DNA from: Adenophora triphylla var. japonica
Taxonomy: Eukaryota; Streptophyta; Magnoliopsida; Asterales; Campanulaceae
Direction of reading: 5' to 3'
NCBI GenBank assembly: GCA_022495995.1
Contig: JAFEMH010001452.1
Location: 136,501-200,500, forward strand
DNA: 64,000 bases
Below are positions 54,170-64,000 of the stretch, one piece after another (position 1 is the first letter of the stretch; every line of letters starts with the position of its first letter). The translations under genes were made by a program, and so were the position numbers. Below the pieces are notes generated by a model that worked only from the letters and a program-made list of their open reading frames with translations, had not been told where the DNA came from and searched no databases.

Positions 54170-55454
54170 GTGGGATATTCTGGCTAAGGGAACTGAGGGA
54201 ACCGAAGAACTGTCGACGCCGTAGAATCGTGACTGCGAGGCACTGGCCCGGAATTCTGAACCACTTTCTGCTCGCTGCAGGGAACGAAAGGCAGGGTTTA
54301 GGCTTCGAAAAGGGTGTTTGGCTCAGGGTTTCGGGCTTGTGCAATGTGCAGTTACCAATTAATGTTTACCTAAAACACATTTTCTCAGATTCCTAATCGG
54401 TTGGAAAAGATAGTGTCTTCTTTTTCGCAACTAACCTAAGGCTCTAATCAGTGGATCTCGTCACTACGTTTATAAGCCCCTCGTTTACATTTGTAGATCA
54501 TCTTCTCGGGACGGACAATCCCGAGCGAGGGTACTATAAGGCAAGTGAGTTCCACCGACAAAGGAAAAAGTGAACTTAAGGCTAGCTGATCACGCAAACT
54601 TCCAACATATGTGACACGCGGGCCACAGTCGAAGTCAACGTCCTTAAGTTAAGGCGGGGATCGTGCCAAAATTTCGGCATGACCTCTCCTGACTCGCTTG
54701 CGCGAGGGGCCTTAGCTTTTGGCGTTGGCCAAGTTGTGGCTGGCACGGTGCATACGGTGAGGGTTTGGTGACACGGTGTCACATTGAACCTTCGGGTATA
54801 TTTTTCGGCAGAGCTCCGCATCAAAGTCAAGGCTGAAAAGCTCAAGACTTCGGGTCGGGAATGACCTTCGGTCTCAATCTTTTGAGCTTGACTCGTGACG
54901 GAACCCGGCGTAAAAAACATACACTTGGGCTTTATGACATGTACTAAGCCAAAAACCAACCGGGGTCTTGGACGAAGTGTGACACAAAGAGTGCATGGCT
55001 TACACGGGCTAGGATGGGCTGTTTGGGACGACCCCGTGCGCGCTCGAAAGGTGTCTGGCAAACCAACCTAGCTGCAACTGAACGGTTATCCCGGGTTACG
55101 GGTCGTAGTGTGCAGTGTACCGAGGTAGCAAGTGCACGTGAAGTGCGGTGTACCGAGGCAGCAAGTGCGAGTAGTGTGCGGTCACTAAAATTCTTTTTCT
55201 GAGTAAAACAGAGATTTTTCAAAATGAGTCTTAAAGAATTTTATGCGTAGTTCAAAATGTAGCATGAAAATCAAATATGAACGAGAATGCACGAACATGT
55301 TGTGATTTTGAAAAAGACGATAACGCAACACCTTTTGAAAAAACCGTTCGAGGTTTAAAGTAACACACGCACACAAAAACGAGGAAGGGTAAACAAAAGT
55401 TTGACCCACGGAAGGCTTTTTGAAAACAACGGTAGTTTTGAAAAAGTATCCAAG
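54170..55454 (-). other. Leader of element D
   Basis: About 1.3 kb between PBS and gag. Minus-strand frames here look incidental. Copies of CACTTGC/TACCTCGG and CGAGGTAGCAAGTGCACGTG-like sequence repeat two to three times at about 55110-55175. Confidence 0.5.
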
Positions 55455-55472
55455 TCCCCATTGGAGTCGCCA
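55455..55472 (-). other. Primer-binding site, element D
   Basis: TGGCGACTCCAATGGGGA on the minus strand, two bases after the LTR end. It differs at two bases from the A version. Confidence 0.8.
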
Positions 55473-55474
55473 AC

Positions 55475-56974
55475 TGAAATTACCCGGATTTTCGCGCGCG
55501 GCGAAAAGGCGGTTGTCTTTCGCGGGATTGGTGTTTGAGACCTCGCTTTCGGGAAGGAGAGGAGTCGCCACGCGGTTTTGTATTTTGAGCCCAAACGTTG
55601 AAAAACGGTTTTTGTGAAAATGGTGTCATTTTTATTGGTAGCAAAAACTTTGAAAAAGGCTTTTTTGAGTACCAGAGATTGTTAGGTTCGGAGGTCACGT
55701 TACGTTTCGGGAAGAGTATTTTGAGATCACCCGAAACACCTCGTATGACGAGTCTTTCTACCTTTCTTGAAAATGTGTGCGTGCGTGTGTGTGTGTTTGC
55801 GTTTTGAAAATGGGGGCTTGAATGACAAGCTTAATCTTGGTTTGAATGTCAAACGTTTGATTTTTGTGATTCTGTTTGAAAAGGCGAGCGTTTGAATGAC
55901 AAACGTCGGTTTTGAAGTTTTTTTAGGAAAAGTGGCGCGAATGCTGATTTTGATCTTTTAAGTGTCAAAGGTTGACTTTTTAAGAAAAGATCGTTTGAAT
56001 GTCAAACGTTGGATTTTTGAGTTTGAAGATGATCGTTTGGATGCCAAACGTCATTTCGCGCGTTTTTGAAAGAGAGTTCGAATGTCGAACTCCGGTTTTG
56101 AACCGGGAATTACATTGTTAGCGATTTTACGGGAAAAAAGCATTAAATGAGTTTTGAATGTCAAATGTCTGGTTTTTTAAGTTTGAAGATGATCGTTTGG
56201 ATGCCAAACGTCATTTCGCGCGTTTTTGAAAGAGAGTTCGAATGTCGAACTCCGGTTTTGAATCGGGCATTACATTGTTAGCGATTTTACGGGAAAAAAG
56301 CATTAAATGATATGCGATTAACGAATCGTTTTTGCGACTCGGACTTTGATAAGTAAATACTATCACGAGCCAAACGGCTCAGACTTGTAAATGACAGTAT
56401 TTAAAGTGCGGTATCGACGGAATCAAACGACCCGGAATTGTAAAGTTGCGTAAAGTAAATGACGATCGACGGATCAAACGATCCGGAATTTGTAAATGAC
56501 ATGAAAGTAAATGACATTCAACGGATCAAACGATCCGGAATTGTAAATGACATAAAAGTAACGGAACGGGGCCGAAACGCCGTTTTAACCCGAGATTACT
56601 TCTCTTATGGGAAGAGAAGAGGATCAGGGACTAAAACGTATCGGACCCCGTTAGATTGTGACGTCTACATTTCAACAACGTTTGACCGAAACGGTTGTAG
56701 TTATTGGCGCGTAAATCGAGACGGAATGAGAGTTTAGGGAGTGAGAGTGTTACCTATGGCTAGGGGTTGACTCTTTTGCCTCGAGAGGCATATACGGGAT
56801 ACGATTTAGTGTTTGGAACGGTATTTCGAGGTGGTGGGGGTTGTATTTGGTTGAAATTCGGAGTTTTCACGCTAATCGAGGCAAAACGGGGCTCGGGAGG
56901 GGGTGAAAACTGGTTATGTCGTGGCTTGGAGAGAAAATGGAGTAAGTTTTTCCCTCTTTTTGAAATGTTGACAG
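55475..56974 (-). repeat. 5' LTR of element D (3' portion of the LTR)
   Basis: The plus-strand border TGAAATTACCC is the LTR end on the minus strand. It is cut at 56974 by Copia E, whose likely duplication GACAG is 56970-56974. Bases 56581-56974 match the other LTR. It contains short hairpins with a constant loop (55816-56260), a direct duplication of about 128 bp (56018-56145 and 56178-56308) and several GGATCAAACGATCCGGAATT repeats at 56410-56550. Confidence 0.88.
55816..56260. repeat. Hairpin series with AATGT-type loop and varying stems
   Basis: Examples: GCTTG-AATGA-CAAGC (55816), GTTTG-AATGT-CAAAC (55840), CGTTTG-AATGA-CAAACG (55889), CGTTTG-GATGC-CAAACG (56034) and GAGTTCG-AATGT-CGAACTC (56074). 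Stem changes are matched on both sides. More copies follow in the duplicated segment and in the 3' region of D near 9472 and 9508. Confidence 0.75.
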
Positions 56975-58451
56975 TGTTGGGTATGCATGTTTTAACCCTC
57001 CTATTTTGTATTTGATTTGATTGATACCATGACCTCCTGTCTATTTTAAGGACTTTAGGACCCTATGTAATGAAGCTTAGACTTCAATTTTTTAGCTAAG
57101 TCCATTTTATAGAATAGGTTAATCTTAGGCTTGAAGTATGGCACAAGTTTCATTGGAAGTAAGGTTGTAGTTCCTGAAGTATTCAAAACCGCACCATGAA
57201 CCGCACATGCAAACCGCAAGTGCAGTTCAAGCCTTGAACTTGCTTCTTGAACCAACCGCATGCAACCGCCCTTGAACCGCACCTGTGCAGTTCATGTGCA
57301 ACCGCATCCTTGCAACCTCCTGGTGTAGCAAAACCGCATTCCTAATCGCATCTCACCAACCGCATCCAATGATTGGCTACTTGGAGTGAACAACTTTTTA
57401 TCCGTTGGAATCCACGTCAGCAATATCAAAAGTCAACCACCATATCTTGTCACGTGATTCAATGTCGAAAAGATCTGCAAGGATCTTGAAAAGATGACAG
57501 TGTCCTAACCTCATTGCTTGCGGTGGAGCCCGATCGGCTTTACCTGCGGCAGCTTGTACTCAAAGGACAAAAGTGGTTCTTTGTGGACCAATAGGATTGC
57601 ATCAAGTCTTGTCCTTCAACAGCCTGTATCCAACGGCTAGTTTCTTGATGCTTGGGTATAAATACCCCCAATCTTCACCATTTGAGGATTGCTTGAAAAA
57701 TTGAGAAGTGTTGTGTTCATAGAAGCTGAAGCTCGCCGTAAATTATTCAACCCTTTGAATCTTCATCTTCATACTTCAAGAAATATTCCTAGCCCGTAAA
57801 TCAAGCCTTAACACATTCAAGAATCATTGAGCTCTACATCTCACAGATTTAAAGAGCCTTGATCTTGTTTCTCACACACACACCTCTCTTGTCTAAACAC
57901 ATAGTTTATTCATTTGAGATACACCGGTTATAGTTTTGGATTTGTTCTTCATAGATAAGATTTTATTGTACTTTGTAATCTCACAATACTTAATATAAAA
58001 TCTCTCTTAGAAATCCAAGACTAACCATCTTGGTAGTGGACGTAGATCGTTTATCGATTGAACCACTCCAAATAGCGTGTTCTTACTTTACGCATTTATA
58101 TTTCTTGTGCTTGCTAATTATTTATCTTTGTCTCTGTTTGATCTTTATTTAGCTATCCATTATTGTGAAATAGTGTTTGGATTTAACAAAGTCAAAACCA
58201 CACGTGTTTGTAAACCGCACTTCCCAAAACCGCACCACCAAAACCGCATTTTACAAACCGCCTCTCAAAACCGCTTTACACTCTATTATTCCATTGTGCA
58301 TTTTACACTATCACTTGCGTCTATTATCAACTGCAAGAGGATTTTGTAAGCAAGAGGTTCGAGTCTTTAAAAGAGGGCGAAAAATTTTAAACGGCTATTC
58401 ACCCCCCTCTAGCTGTATTTTCACCCTTGTTGCCACCTTTGGGACCAACAA
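56975..58451 (+). repeat. 5' LTR of element E
   Basis: It begins TGTTGGGTATGC and ends GGGACCAACA, a perfect six-base inverted terminal repeat. It has a TATA box at 57658 and an AACCGCA-rich stretch at 57185-57370. The partner LTR is not in the window. Confidence 0.9.
57658..57665 (+). promoter_or_regulatory. TATA box in E LTR
   Basis: GGGTATAAATACCCC, a TATA box within a short palindrome, about 685 bp inside the LTR. It is the likely start region for E transcripts. Confidence 0.65.
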
Positions 58452-58453
58452 GT

Positions 58454-58464
58454 GGTATCGAGCA
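58454..58464 (+). other. Primer-binding site, element E
   Basis: TGGTATCGAGC two bases after the LTR resembles the initiator Met-tRNA site TGGTATCAGAGC used by most Copia elements. Confidence 0.75.
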
Positions 58465-58519
58465 AACACATTTTAAAACCCTTTGTTTTCAAGCTTAACG
58501 GCTTGTGTGCCGATTCGAT

Positions 58520-60852
58520 ATGGCAACCTCAAAGACAATGACTACCGTTAACTATTCACACATTCCAATGTTGGACGAAGACCACTTTGACATCTGGAAG
58601 TGCCGAATGCTTATTCATTTGGAAACCATAGATGAAATGCTGGTGGAGTGCGTGATCAATGGCCCTCTAATTCCAATGAAGGCTAACACCGATGCAACCA
58701 CCAATGCTGAAACTCCAGAGGTCAAAAAGCCAAAAGATGAGTGGTCGGATGAAGAGAAAAGATTAGTTGCCTTGGACAGCAAGGCGAGGTTCATCATTTC
58801 TGGAACCCTCCCCGTATCAACTCTACGAAAGTGATGTACCTCAAAACCGCAAAGCAGATGTGGGATGCCATAGAGGGCTACCTCGAAGGTGATGATGAGT
58901 GCAAAGAAAACAAATTATACACTGTTGAAAGATCCTACAACAACTTCAACGTAAAACCCAACGAAACCTTGCGTCAAACTTACGATCGCTATGTTGAGGT
59001 AGTTAATGCTTGTAGATCTCTTGGTAAAACTTTAACCGATAAGGAAATCAATATGACTTTCCTATCTGCTTTAGGTTCTAGATGGGTAAATAAGGCTACC
59101 TCTCTAGAAGACTCCAAAGTATTGGGTACTTGGTCATTAAGTAACTTGTATGCCAATCTTAGAGTCTATGAACTTAAACTAAATCAGATTGAAGAGATAG
59201 AAGGAAAAACCAAATCACTTTCTATGTACGTAGTGGAACATGAAGAGAAACCATCCACATCCAATCAAACCAGCGATCCTTCCATATCAACCTCATCACT
59301 CATCGAGATGGATGATGATGATTTTGCCATGTTTGTGAAAAGATTTCAAGAGTTTAGAAAATCCTCAAGACCTTTCACAAAATCATTTTCAAAAGGCAAA
59401 CCTCCTGCAACATTTTCTAGGGTGCAGATACAAAGAAGAAGAGTGACTTGGTATGCTACAACCGTAGGAAACACGGCCACTTTGCATCCGAGTGTCCACG
59501 GCCTAAATATGAATATATGAAAAAGAAAACTTTTCCTTCGAAATTTTCTCATCGTAAGGGAATGGTTGCGAGGAGGAAGAGAATTCCAAGGAATTAGCAA
59601 CTTGGATTGAAAGCAGTTCGAGGATGGAAGTGACGGTGAAACCGAAGAGGTTAACCTCGCTTAGTTGCGGCGCTTCGATGACTCGCATTCGAATCATTTG
59701 AGTTGCATGATATGGAGGAAAAGGAGGTTTTTGCAAAACTTCCAAATTATAAATTGGATGATGATATTAAACTTACTCCTAGCATTAAGATAGGAAATTG
59801 TTCGTATTCACGTCCCATTTTCTCATCTAAAAGCTGCTCCACCTTCAAAAGCTATTCCAAAGAAAATTTTGAAAAAGTGGTGGAAGAGGTTTCTCCCATG
59901 GAACATGAAAAGATGTTCAAGGAAATGAAATGGTGATCCATCAATTCTCAAATCTTAAGAAAGCCTTAAGCTTAGCTCATGATGAACTAAATCTATACAA
60001 GACGGAGAAAAGCGTGATGAGGTCTGAAATTTCTAATCTTAAGGACCAAATCAAACAGATGACTCCTGCTTTGATCAAAACCGCATCCTTGAAACTAAGG
60101 TTGCTGCACTTCAACTCAGGAATGATGACTTGGTAACCCAAATCGACGATCGTCAAAAGATTATTGATTCGTGGCTCAAGTCTCAATCCACCAAGGATAA
60201 AATCTTGGACTTTCAAGTTCCTCCTGGAACTAAGGATGGTCTAGGGTTTGGATCTGAGGAAGAGGAGAAGTGTGCATCCTCGAGTGAAAAGGATGAGGAA
60301 TTTCCAGAACTAACTAAAGAAATTCCCAAGGGGAAGCATGCTAAAGGAAAGGGTAAAGGAAGACAAGTAAATTATGTCTACCCTAAAGGAAAGCAATATG
60401 GGAAGAATTCTGTGTTAAAACCTAAGAATTCTGTGGAAGCACCTGAAGAGGAAATGGCTTATGGAATTGGTAAAATCCCTGCTCCAACCGCTTCTAGTGG
60501 AAAAGGCGGTTCTGCTAACTCCGTGTCTGACCGCGCTTCTTCTTCGACCGCTCCTCCTGCCTTCAAAAGCAGGAATAGCGTTCCCAGAAAATACGTGGTC
60601 AAACCAAAGCCTGTTCCCTTTGTATCAGCTGGAATGTTAGCTGGAACTGCTCCTCCCAAACCGCTTCCTTGTCCAAAACCGCATGCAACTCCTAAGAAGA
60701 GTAAGGAGTTAGTAAAACCTCATGAAGCATGTAGCTATTACAAATGTTCTGTGTGTGATGGTTTAGGTCACAAGGCTGCAGAATGCCTTTTGCGGTTCAC
60801 ATCCAATGCCAGGAAGAGCAAACCTCCTTCATCAAACAGGTGTGGGTCGTAA
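58520..60852 (+). pseudogene. Gag of element E
   Basis: The start is chosen at 58520 (MATSKTMTTVNYSHIPMLDE); an ATG 15 bases upstream is in frame but less likely. Copia Gag (UBN2-type) motifs are HFDIWKCRMLIHLETID and, after a shift at about 58830, AKQMWDAIEGYL, YNNFNVKPNETLRQTYDRYV and FLSALGSRW. Then come a zinc knuckle in another frame near 59450-59490 (CYNRRKHGHFASEC, second Cys replaced by Arg), a helical charged region (ELNLYKTEKSVMRSEISNL) and a Lys/Pro-rich part ending in a second Cys motif (CSVCDGLGHKAAEC). At least four shifts or stops break it. Confidence 0.85.
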
Positions 60853-60927
60853 GGGTTGCTAACTTCAGACCCAAGGAATAAAGGGGGACCTCGTTCTTAA
60901 TGTTTACATTTCAGGTCCTCTCGCTTC

Positions 60928-61284
60928 ATGGCTGGTCACTCCAAGGATAATGAATGGTATCTTGACGGTGGCTGCTCAAGACATATATTTGGAGATAGAT
61001 CATTACTTGAAGATGTCGTTGAAGCAAGTGGTCCGTCTGTAACCTTTGGTGACAACAACAAAGGCAAGACCATTGGATATGGTGTGATAAGGAGAGGAAA
61101 CCTAACTATTGAGAAGGTTTCTCTTGTCGATGGACTCAAGCACAACCTCCTTTCAATTTCTCAATTTTGCGACAAAGGAATGCTTTGCAACTTCACGTCA
61201 TCAAACCGCTTTATCAAAGATAGCATTTCCGGCGTCACCCTACTCACAGGATTCGTAAGAGTAATATTTACATTATTGATCTAA
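60928..61284 (+). pseudogene. Protease of element E
   Basis: NEWYLDGGCSRHIFGDRSLL is the Copia protease active-site region. The usual Asp-Ser-Gly is Asp-Gly-Gly here (60964-60972), so activity is doubtful. The rest (VTFGDNNKGKTIGYGVI, LVDGLKHNLLSISQFCDKG) is well preserved. The frame ends early at 61284. Confidence 0.85.
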
Positions 61285-61327
61285 ATTCTGCATGTAGTAT
61301 TACCAATCTCGTTTTGTAGCTAAGAAT

Positions 61328-62200
61328 GTGAGCGAAAATAGTTGGCTATGGCACAAGAGGTTGAGCCACTTGAACTTCAAGTATCTTGCAAAGATTGGTA
61401 GGGAAAACCTCGTTCGTGGTTTACCCAAAGTGGTGACCACCATCCGGAGAAATGCGGTGCATGCCGGCTTGGTAAGCGATCCGCGTCGTCTTTCACCAAG
61501 AAGACCGCTCCATCAACTTCAAGATGCTTACAAGCTGCTTCACATAGATTTGTTTGGACCCGTAACCACTTTGCCCGGCATTGGAGGAAATAGATATACT
61601 TTAGTGGTGGTGGATGATTACTCAAGGTATACGTGGGTTGAGATGATGATTTCCAAAGATGATTGTTATGAGATTCTCACCGCACTTTTTAGACGGCTCC
61701 AAACTCAAAAAGAAGATGACATCGTTAGTGTTCGATCGAGATAATGGAACAGAATTCAAGAACAACGGTGTTGCTCAGTATTGTGATGACCATGGGATTG
61801 ATCACAATTTTTCCACAGCTGGTGTTCCACAACAAAATGGGGTTGTGGAAAGGAAGAATAGGACGTTGATTGAGGCTGGAAAGACAATGATATCTGAAGC
61901 GAAGCTGCCTCAGTATTTTGGGCTGAAGCAATCAATACCGCATGCTTCACTCGTAACCGCTCCCTCATCAACAAAACCTATAATAAGACTCCCTATGAGC
62001 TTTGGCGAGGAAGAACCCCCAACATTGCATTCTTCAAGATCTTTGGCTGCAAATGCTTTGTCCTCTACAACGGAAGAGAAAATAGAGGTAAATTCGGAGC
62101 CAAGGCCGACGAAGGTATTTTTGTTGGGTATGCTAAACATTCTAAAGCTTTTCGTGTTTTCAATAAAACTAGTTTAAAAATAGTAGAGTCTGTCCATGTT
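61328..62200 (+). pseudogene. Integrase of element E
   Basis: The pre-integrase motif WLWHKRLSHLNFKYLAKIG gives the two His. The Cys pair is in a shifted frame (CGACRLGKRSASSF). Core residues follow: LLHIDLFGPV (Asp), DRDNGTEFKNN (Asp, new frame) and PQQNGVVERKNRTLIEAG (Glu). The C-terminal part, again shifted, reads [20 protein letters not shown] and [20 protein letters not shown]. All catalytic residues survive, although at least four frame changes occur. Confidence 0.85.
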
Positions 62201-62233
62201 ACTTTTGATGAGCATTCTCTCCTTGAGCCACAT

Positions 62234-63072
62234 TTGGCTCCAAATGTTGCTGATGATTTTGTTGAGCATAATGAACCAGGTGAACCATCTCAAACCGCAC
62301 CTGAACCTCAACCTCAAAATCCAGCACCCTCAACTGAAATTCCCCAAAACCGCAATTTTGAAACCGCACCTGAAGATCCCTCTCCAGATGCAACCCCAAG
62401 GGAAGAAGAAGTTGAGAATTCCCCTATCCAGCTTATAGAACCTCTTCGTCAACTAACCTTCCATGACTTCGCTGAAGGATCTAACGATGTTCCAATTGAA
62501 GATCTTCAGCAAACCTCAGTCCAACCAGACTTACCCCCGGAGGTTCGTGAAGTCAGCAGTCACCCCCTCACAAATGTGATTGGTGATCTGTTTTCCGGTG
62601 TTCAAACAAGGAGATCAAATTATGATGAGCATACTTCTCTTTTATCTCAAGTTGAACCCAAGAAGATTGATGAAGCACTCCAAGATTCAAGTTGGGTCGT
62701 TGCTATGCAAGAAGAACTCAACCAGTTTGAAAGATGCAAGGTCTGGACTTTGGTGCCTAGACCTCAGGATCAAGGAGTGATAGGAACTAAGTGGGTATTT
62801 AGGAACAAGATGGATGAGAATGGAAGCATCACTAGGAATAAAGCAAGGTTGGTTGCACAAGGATATAGGCAAGAAGAAGGAATTGATTATGATGAAACCT
62901 TTGCTCCAGTTGCAAGATTGGAAGCTATCAGAATCTTCTTAGCCTACGCCTCTTTTAAGCGTTTCAAGTTATATCAAATGGACGTAAAGAGTGCATTCCT
63001 CAACGGCGAACTGCAAGAGACCGTGTATGTTGCCCAACCACCTGGATTTGAAGACTCCAAATTTCCCAATCA
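62234..63072 (+). pseudogene. Reverse transcriptase of element E, truncated
   Basis: Linker (Pro/Glu-rich) and RT N-terminal third are in one open frame: [80 protein letters not shown] and [11 protein letters not shown]. The sequence then changes abruptly at about 63072. The YVDD active site, thumb and RNase H are missing. The break is not a frameshift, because no later RT sequence is found in any frame up to 64000. Confidence 0.88.
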
Positions 63073-63984
63073 CCACCTTACTCACATCACACCCCAGCCA
63101 TCTCCATCTCCAACCTTAACCGCGACAGAACTCCTTCCCCAAACCGCATCAATACTCCTCCTCCTGCAAACTCACCACCTCAAAAATCTCCTACTCCTGA
63201 CCGCCTTCCTACTCCGCCTCATCAAACCTCACCCATTCCTGAAACCGCACCCACTCAACTGCAAAGAACCCCTCCTGTTTCTGTCCATACCGCCCATACA
63301 AGTTCCTCCTCTGATTCTAACCCCATAACTTCTGGGATTCCAACCACCAACATTCCACCCTCAACCGCACCTATCTCAACCGCACCAATCCCCTCTTTAC
63401 CTATCCCAACTGCTTCTATCCATTTACCCCAAACACAACAAATTCCTCCCTCAACAATTTCACCCTATACAGTCCCTGCCAGCCGCCTTTTTCAAACCCT
63501 CCTTCAACCCATTTCCCAAACCGCACCTCCAACACAATCTCAACCGCCTCCCTCAATTACCCAAATTCCTTCAACTCCAACCGCACCCTCAGACTACCTT
63601 CAAATTCTTTCAACCCTTCAACTGATTCAATCACAGTTGATTGTAAACCAAGGCCACATGCTAAAACTGACTGAATCCAACTTGGCCTTAACCGCATCCA
63701 ATGCCAACCTGGAAGCCTCCAACCGCTCTCTACATGCCAAGGTTGATGCTCAAGCCGCTGAAATGGCCATCATGAAATCCCAATTGATTGATGCCATTAA
63801 GGGGGAGAGAGTGTCCACAGAAGCTGTCAAAACCGCAGCTAATGAATGCTTCCAAGCCTTTAAAGAAGATCTAGCCACTGGAGTGCTCAAAGCCATGGGT
63901 GATGCTGTTTCGAAATCTCAACTTCATGAAATGCTCACAAATCTTTCCGGTGAGTTTGTCACCTCCACCAACTCTGCGCGATAG
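63073..63984 (+). CDS. Unrecognised proline-rich/coiled-coil ORF fused behind truncated RT
   Basis: An open frame of about 300 codons runs from the RT junction to a TAG at 63984, in a different frame from RT. The first two thirds are Pro/Thr/Ser-rich (for example [20 protein letters not shown], then [20 protein letters not shown]). The last third is predicted helical ([40 protein letters not shown]). It has no Met near the junction, so its original start is lost or it was read as part of a longer protein. It could be a downstream extra ORF of a related Copia element, joined by deletion, or captured sequence. AACCGCA motifs continue across it. Confidence 0.5.
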   Translation, partial: PPYSHHTPAISISNLNRDRTPSPNRINTPPPANSPPQKSPTPDRLPTPPHQTSPIPETAPTQLQRTPPVSVHTAHTSSSSDSNPITSGIPTTNIPPSTAPISTAPIPSLPIPTASIHLPQTQQIPPSTISPYTVPASRLFQTLLQPISQTAPPTQSQPPPSITQIPSTPTAPSDYLQILSTLQLIQSQLIVNQGHMLKLTESNLALTASNANLEASNRSLHAKVDAQAAEMAIMKSQLIDAIKGERVSTEAVKTAANECFQAFKEDLATGVLKAMGDAVSKSQLHEMLTNLSGEFVTSTNSAR

Positions 63985-64000
63985 CTTTCATGAAGACCCT

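Larger units (their letters stand above)
7294..56974 (-). mobile_element. Element D: decayed Tat-lineage Ty3/Gypsy element, host of the cluster
   Basis: The minus-strand order is 5' LTR (55475-56974, cut by Copia E), PBS, leader, gag, first protease-like domain, repeat modules, second protease-like domain, RT, RNase H, second RNase H and integrase. Two antisense genes, tandem arrays, a polypurine tract and the 3' LTR (7294-8221, cut by element B) follow. The two LTR remnants overlap over about 395 bp (7297-7693 against 56581-56974) with few differences. A second RNase H and antisense PMD ORFs beyond pol are published traits of the Tat lineage. Without element A, the part between the LTRs is about 19 kb. 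Many nonsense codons and frameshifts show it is dead. Both outer LTR parts lie beyond the inserted elements and outside the window. Confidence 0.85.
56975..64000 (+). mobile_element. Element E: Ty1/Copia retrotransposon, truncated pol, 3' end outside window
   Basis: A 1477-bp LTR with TGTTGG...CCAACA ends, a PBS and the order gag, protease, integrase, RT define a Copia element. Long gag with coiled coil and a second Cys-rich motif recall the SIRE/Maximus group, but this is tentative. It is inserted in the 5' LTR of D. Frameshifts interrupt every domain. RT stops after its first third and is joined to an unrelated proline-rich frame. No 3' LTR is reached by 64000. The motif AACCGCA is strikingly frequent throughout. 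Confidence 0.88.

Noticed and set aside
54170..55454. Several 60-160 codon frames in the leader of D
   Set aside because: They overlap one another on both strands, lack domains and lie in the expected untranslated leader.
1..64000. Host protein-coding genes, tRNA or rRNA genes
   Set aside because: Apart from the J-protein fragments, every supported coding stretch belongs to a transposable element. No tRNA or rRNA sequence was recognised on either strand; the tRNA-like matches are primer-binding sites.

Overview
The window is nuclear DNA of a flowering plant and consists essentially of transposable elements nested in one another. The plant assignment rests on Tat-lineage Ty3/Gypsy elements with antisense plant-mobile-domain ORFs, a CACTA element with a plant En/Spm-type accessory transposase gene, a short Helitron, TTTAGGG telomere-type repeats and fragments of a plant J-protein gene ending in the CAQQ box. 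I see no intact host gene and no rRNA, tRNA or CRISPR array, and I cannot name the species.

Layout, outermost first. Element D, a very large decayed Tat-lineage element on the minus strand, frames the window. Its 3' LTR remnant lies at about 7294-8221 and its 5' LTR at 55475-56974. Gag-pol reads right to left from 54169 to 43364. Two antisense genes on the plus strand (a PMD-like gene at 10771-12711 and a DUF7745/PMD-like gene starting at 13243) lie downstream of pol. Three elements interrupt D. Element B (1-7288, minus) sits in the 3' LTR. Element A (13591-41752, plus, GTATC target duplication) sits inside the second antisense gene. Copia element E (56975 to beyond 64000, plus) sits in the 5' LTR. 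A and B belong to one gag-pol-less family and face each other head to head.

Element A carries CACTA element F (20696-38858, CAA duplication). F in turn carries a 298-bp Helitron (24145-24442), Gypsy element C (26460-35506, minus, ATATT duplication) and a composite cassette at 35570-38228. The cassette joins a (CCCTATA)n array, a degenerate (TTTAGGG)n array and a hairpin-forming inverted duplication of a DnaJ/HSP40 gene 3' end. Nesting therefore reaches four levels: D, then A, then F, then C, the Helitron and the cassette.

Functionally, D encodes (with stops and frameshifts) gag, a first protease-like domain, an unrecognised segment with repeated modules, a second protease-like domain, RT, RNase H, the extra RNase H typical of Tat, and integrase. 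A and B share PBS type, LTR first bases, polypurine tract, 3' stem-loops and tandem-repeat monomers with D, so they look like non-autonomous partners that used the machinery of a D-like element. C has almost identical LTRs but ruined coding sequence. E has its pol cut off in RT and joined to an unrecognised proline-rich/coiled-coil ORF.

The most unusual signals are the DnaJ inverted repeat beside telomere-like arrays, the two protease-like domains of D with repeated modules between them, covarying short hairpins in D's LTR and 3' region, and a recurring CTACG...CGTAG stem-loop. All boundaries, identities and domain calls were made by eye.
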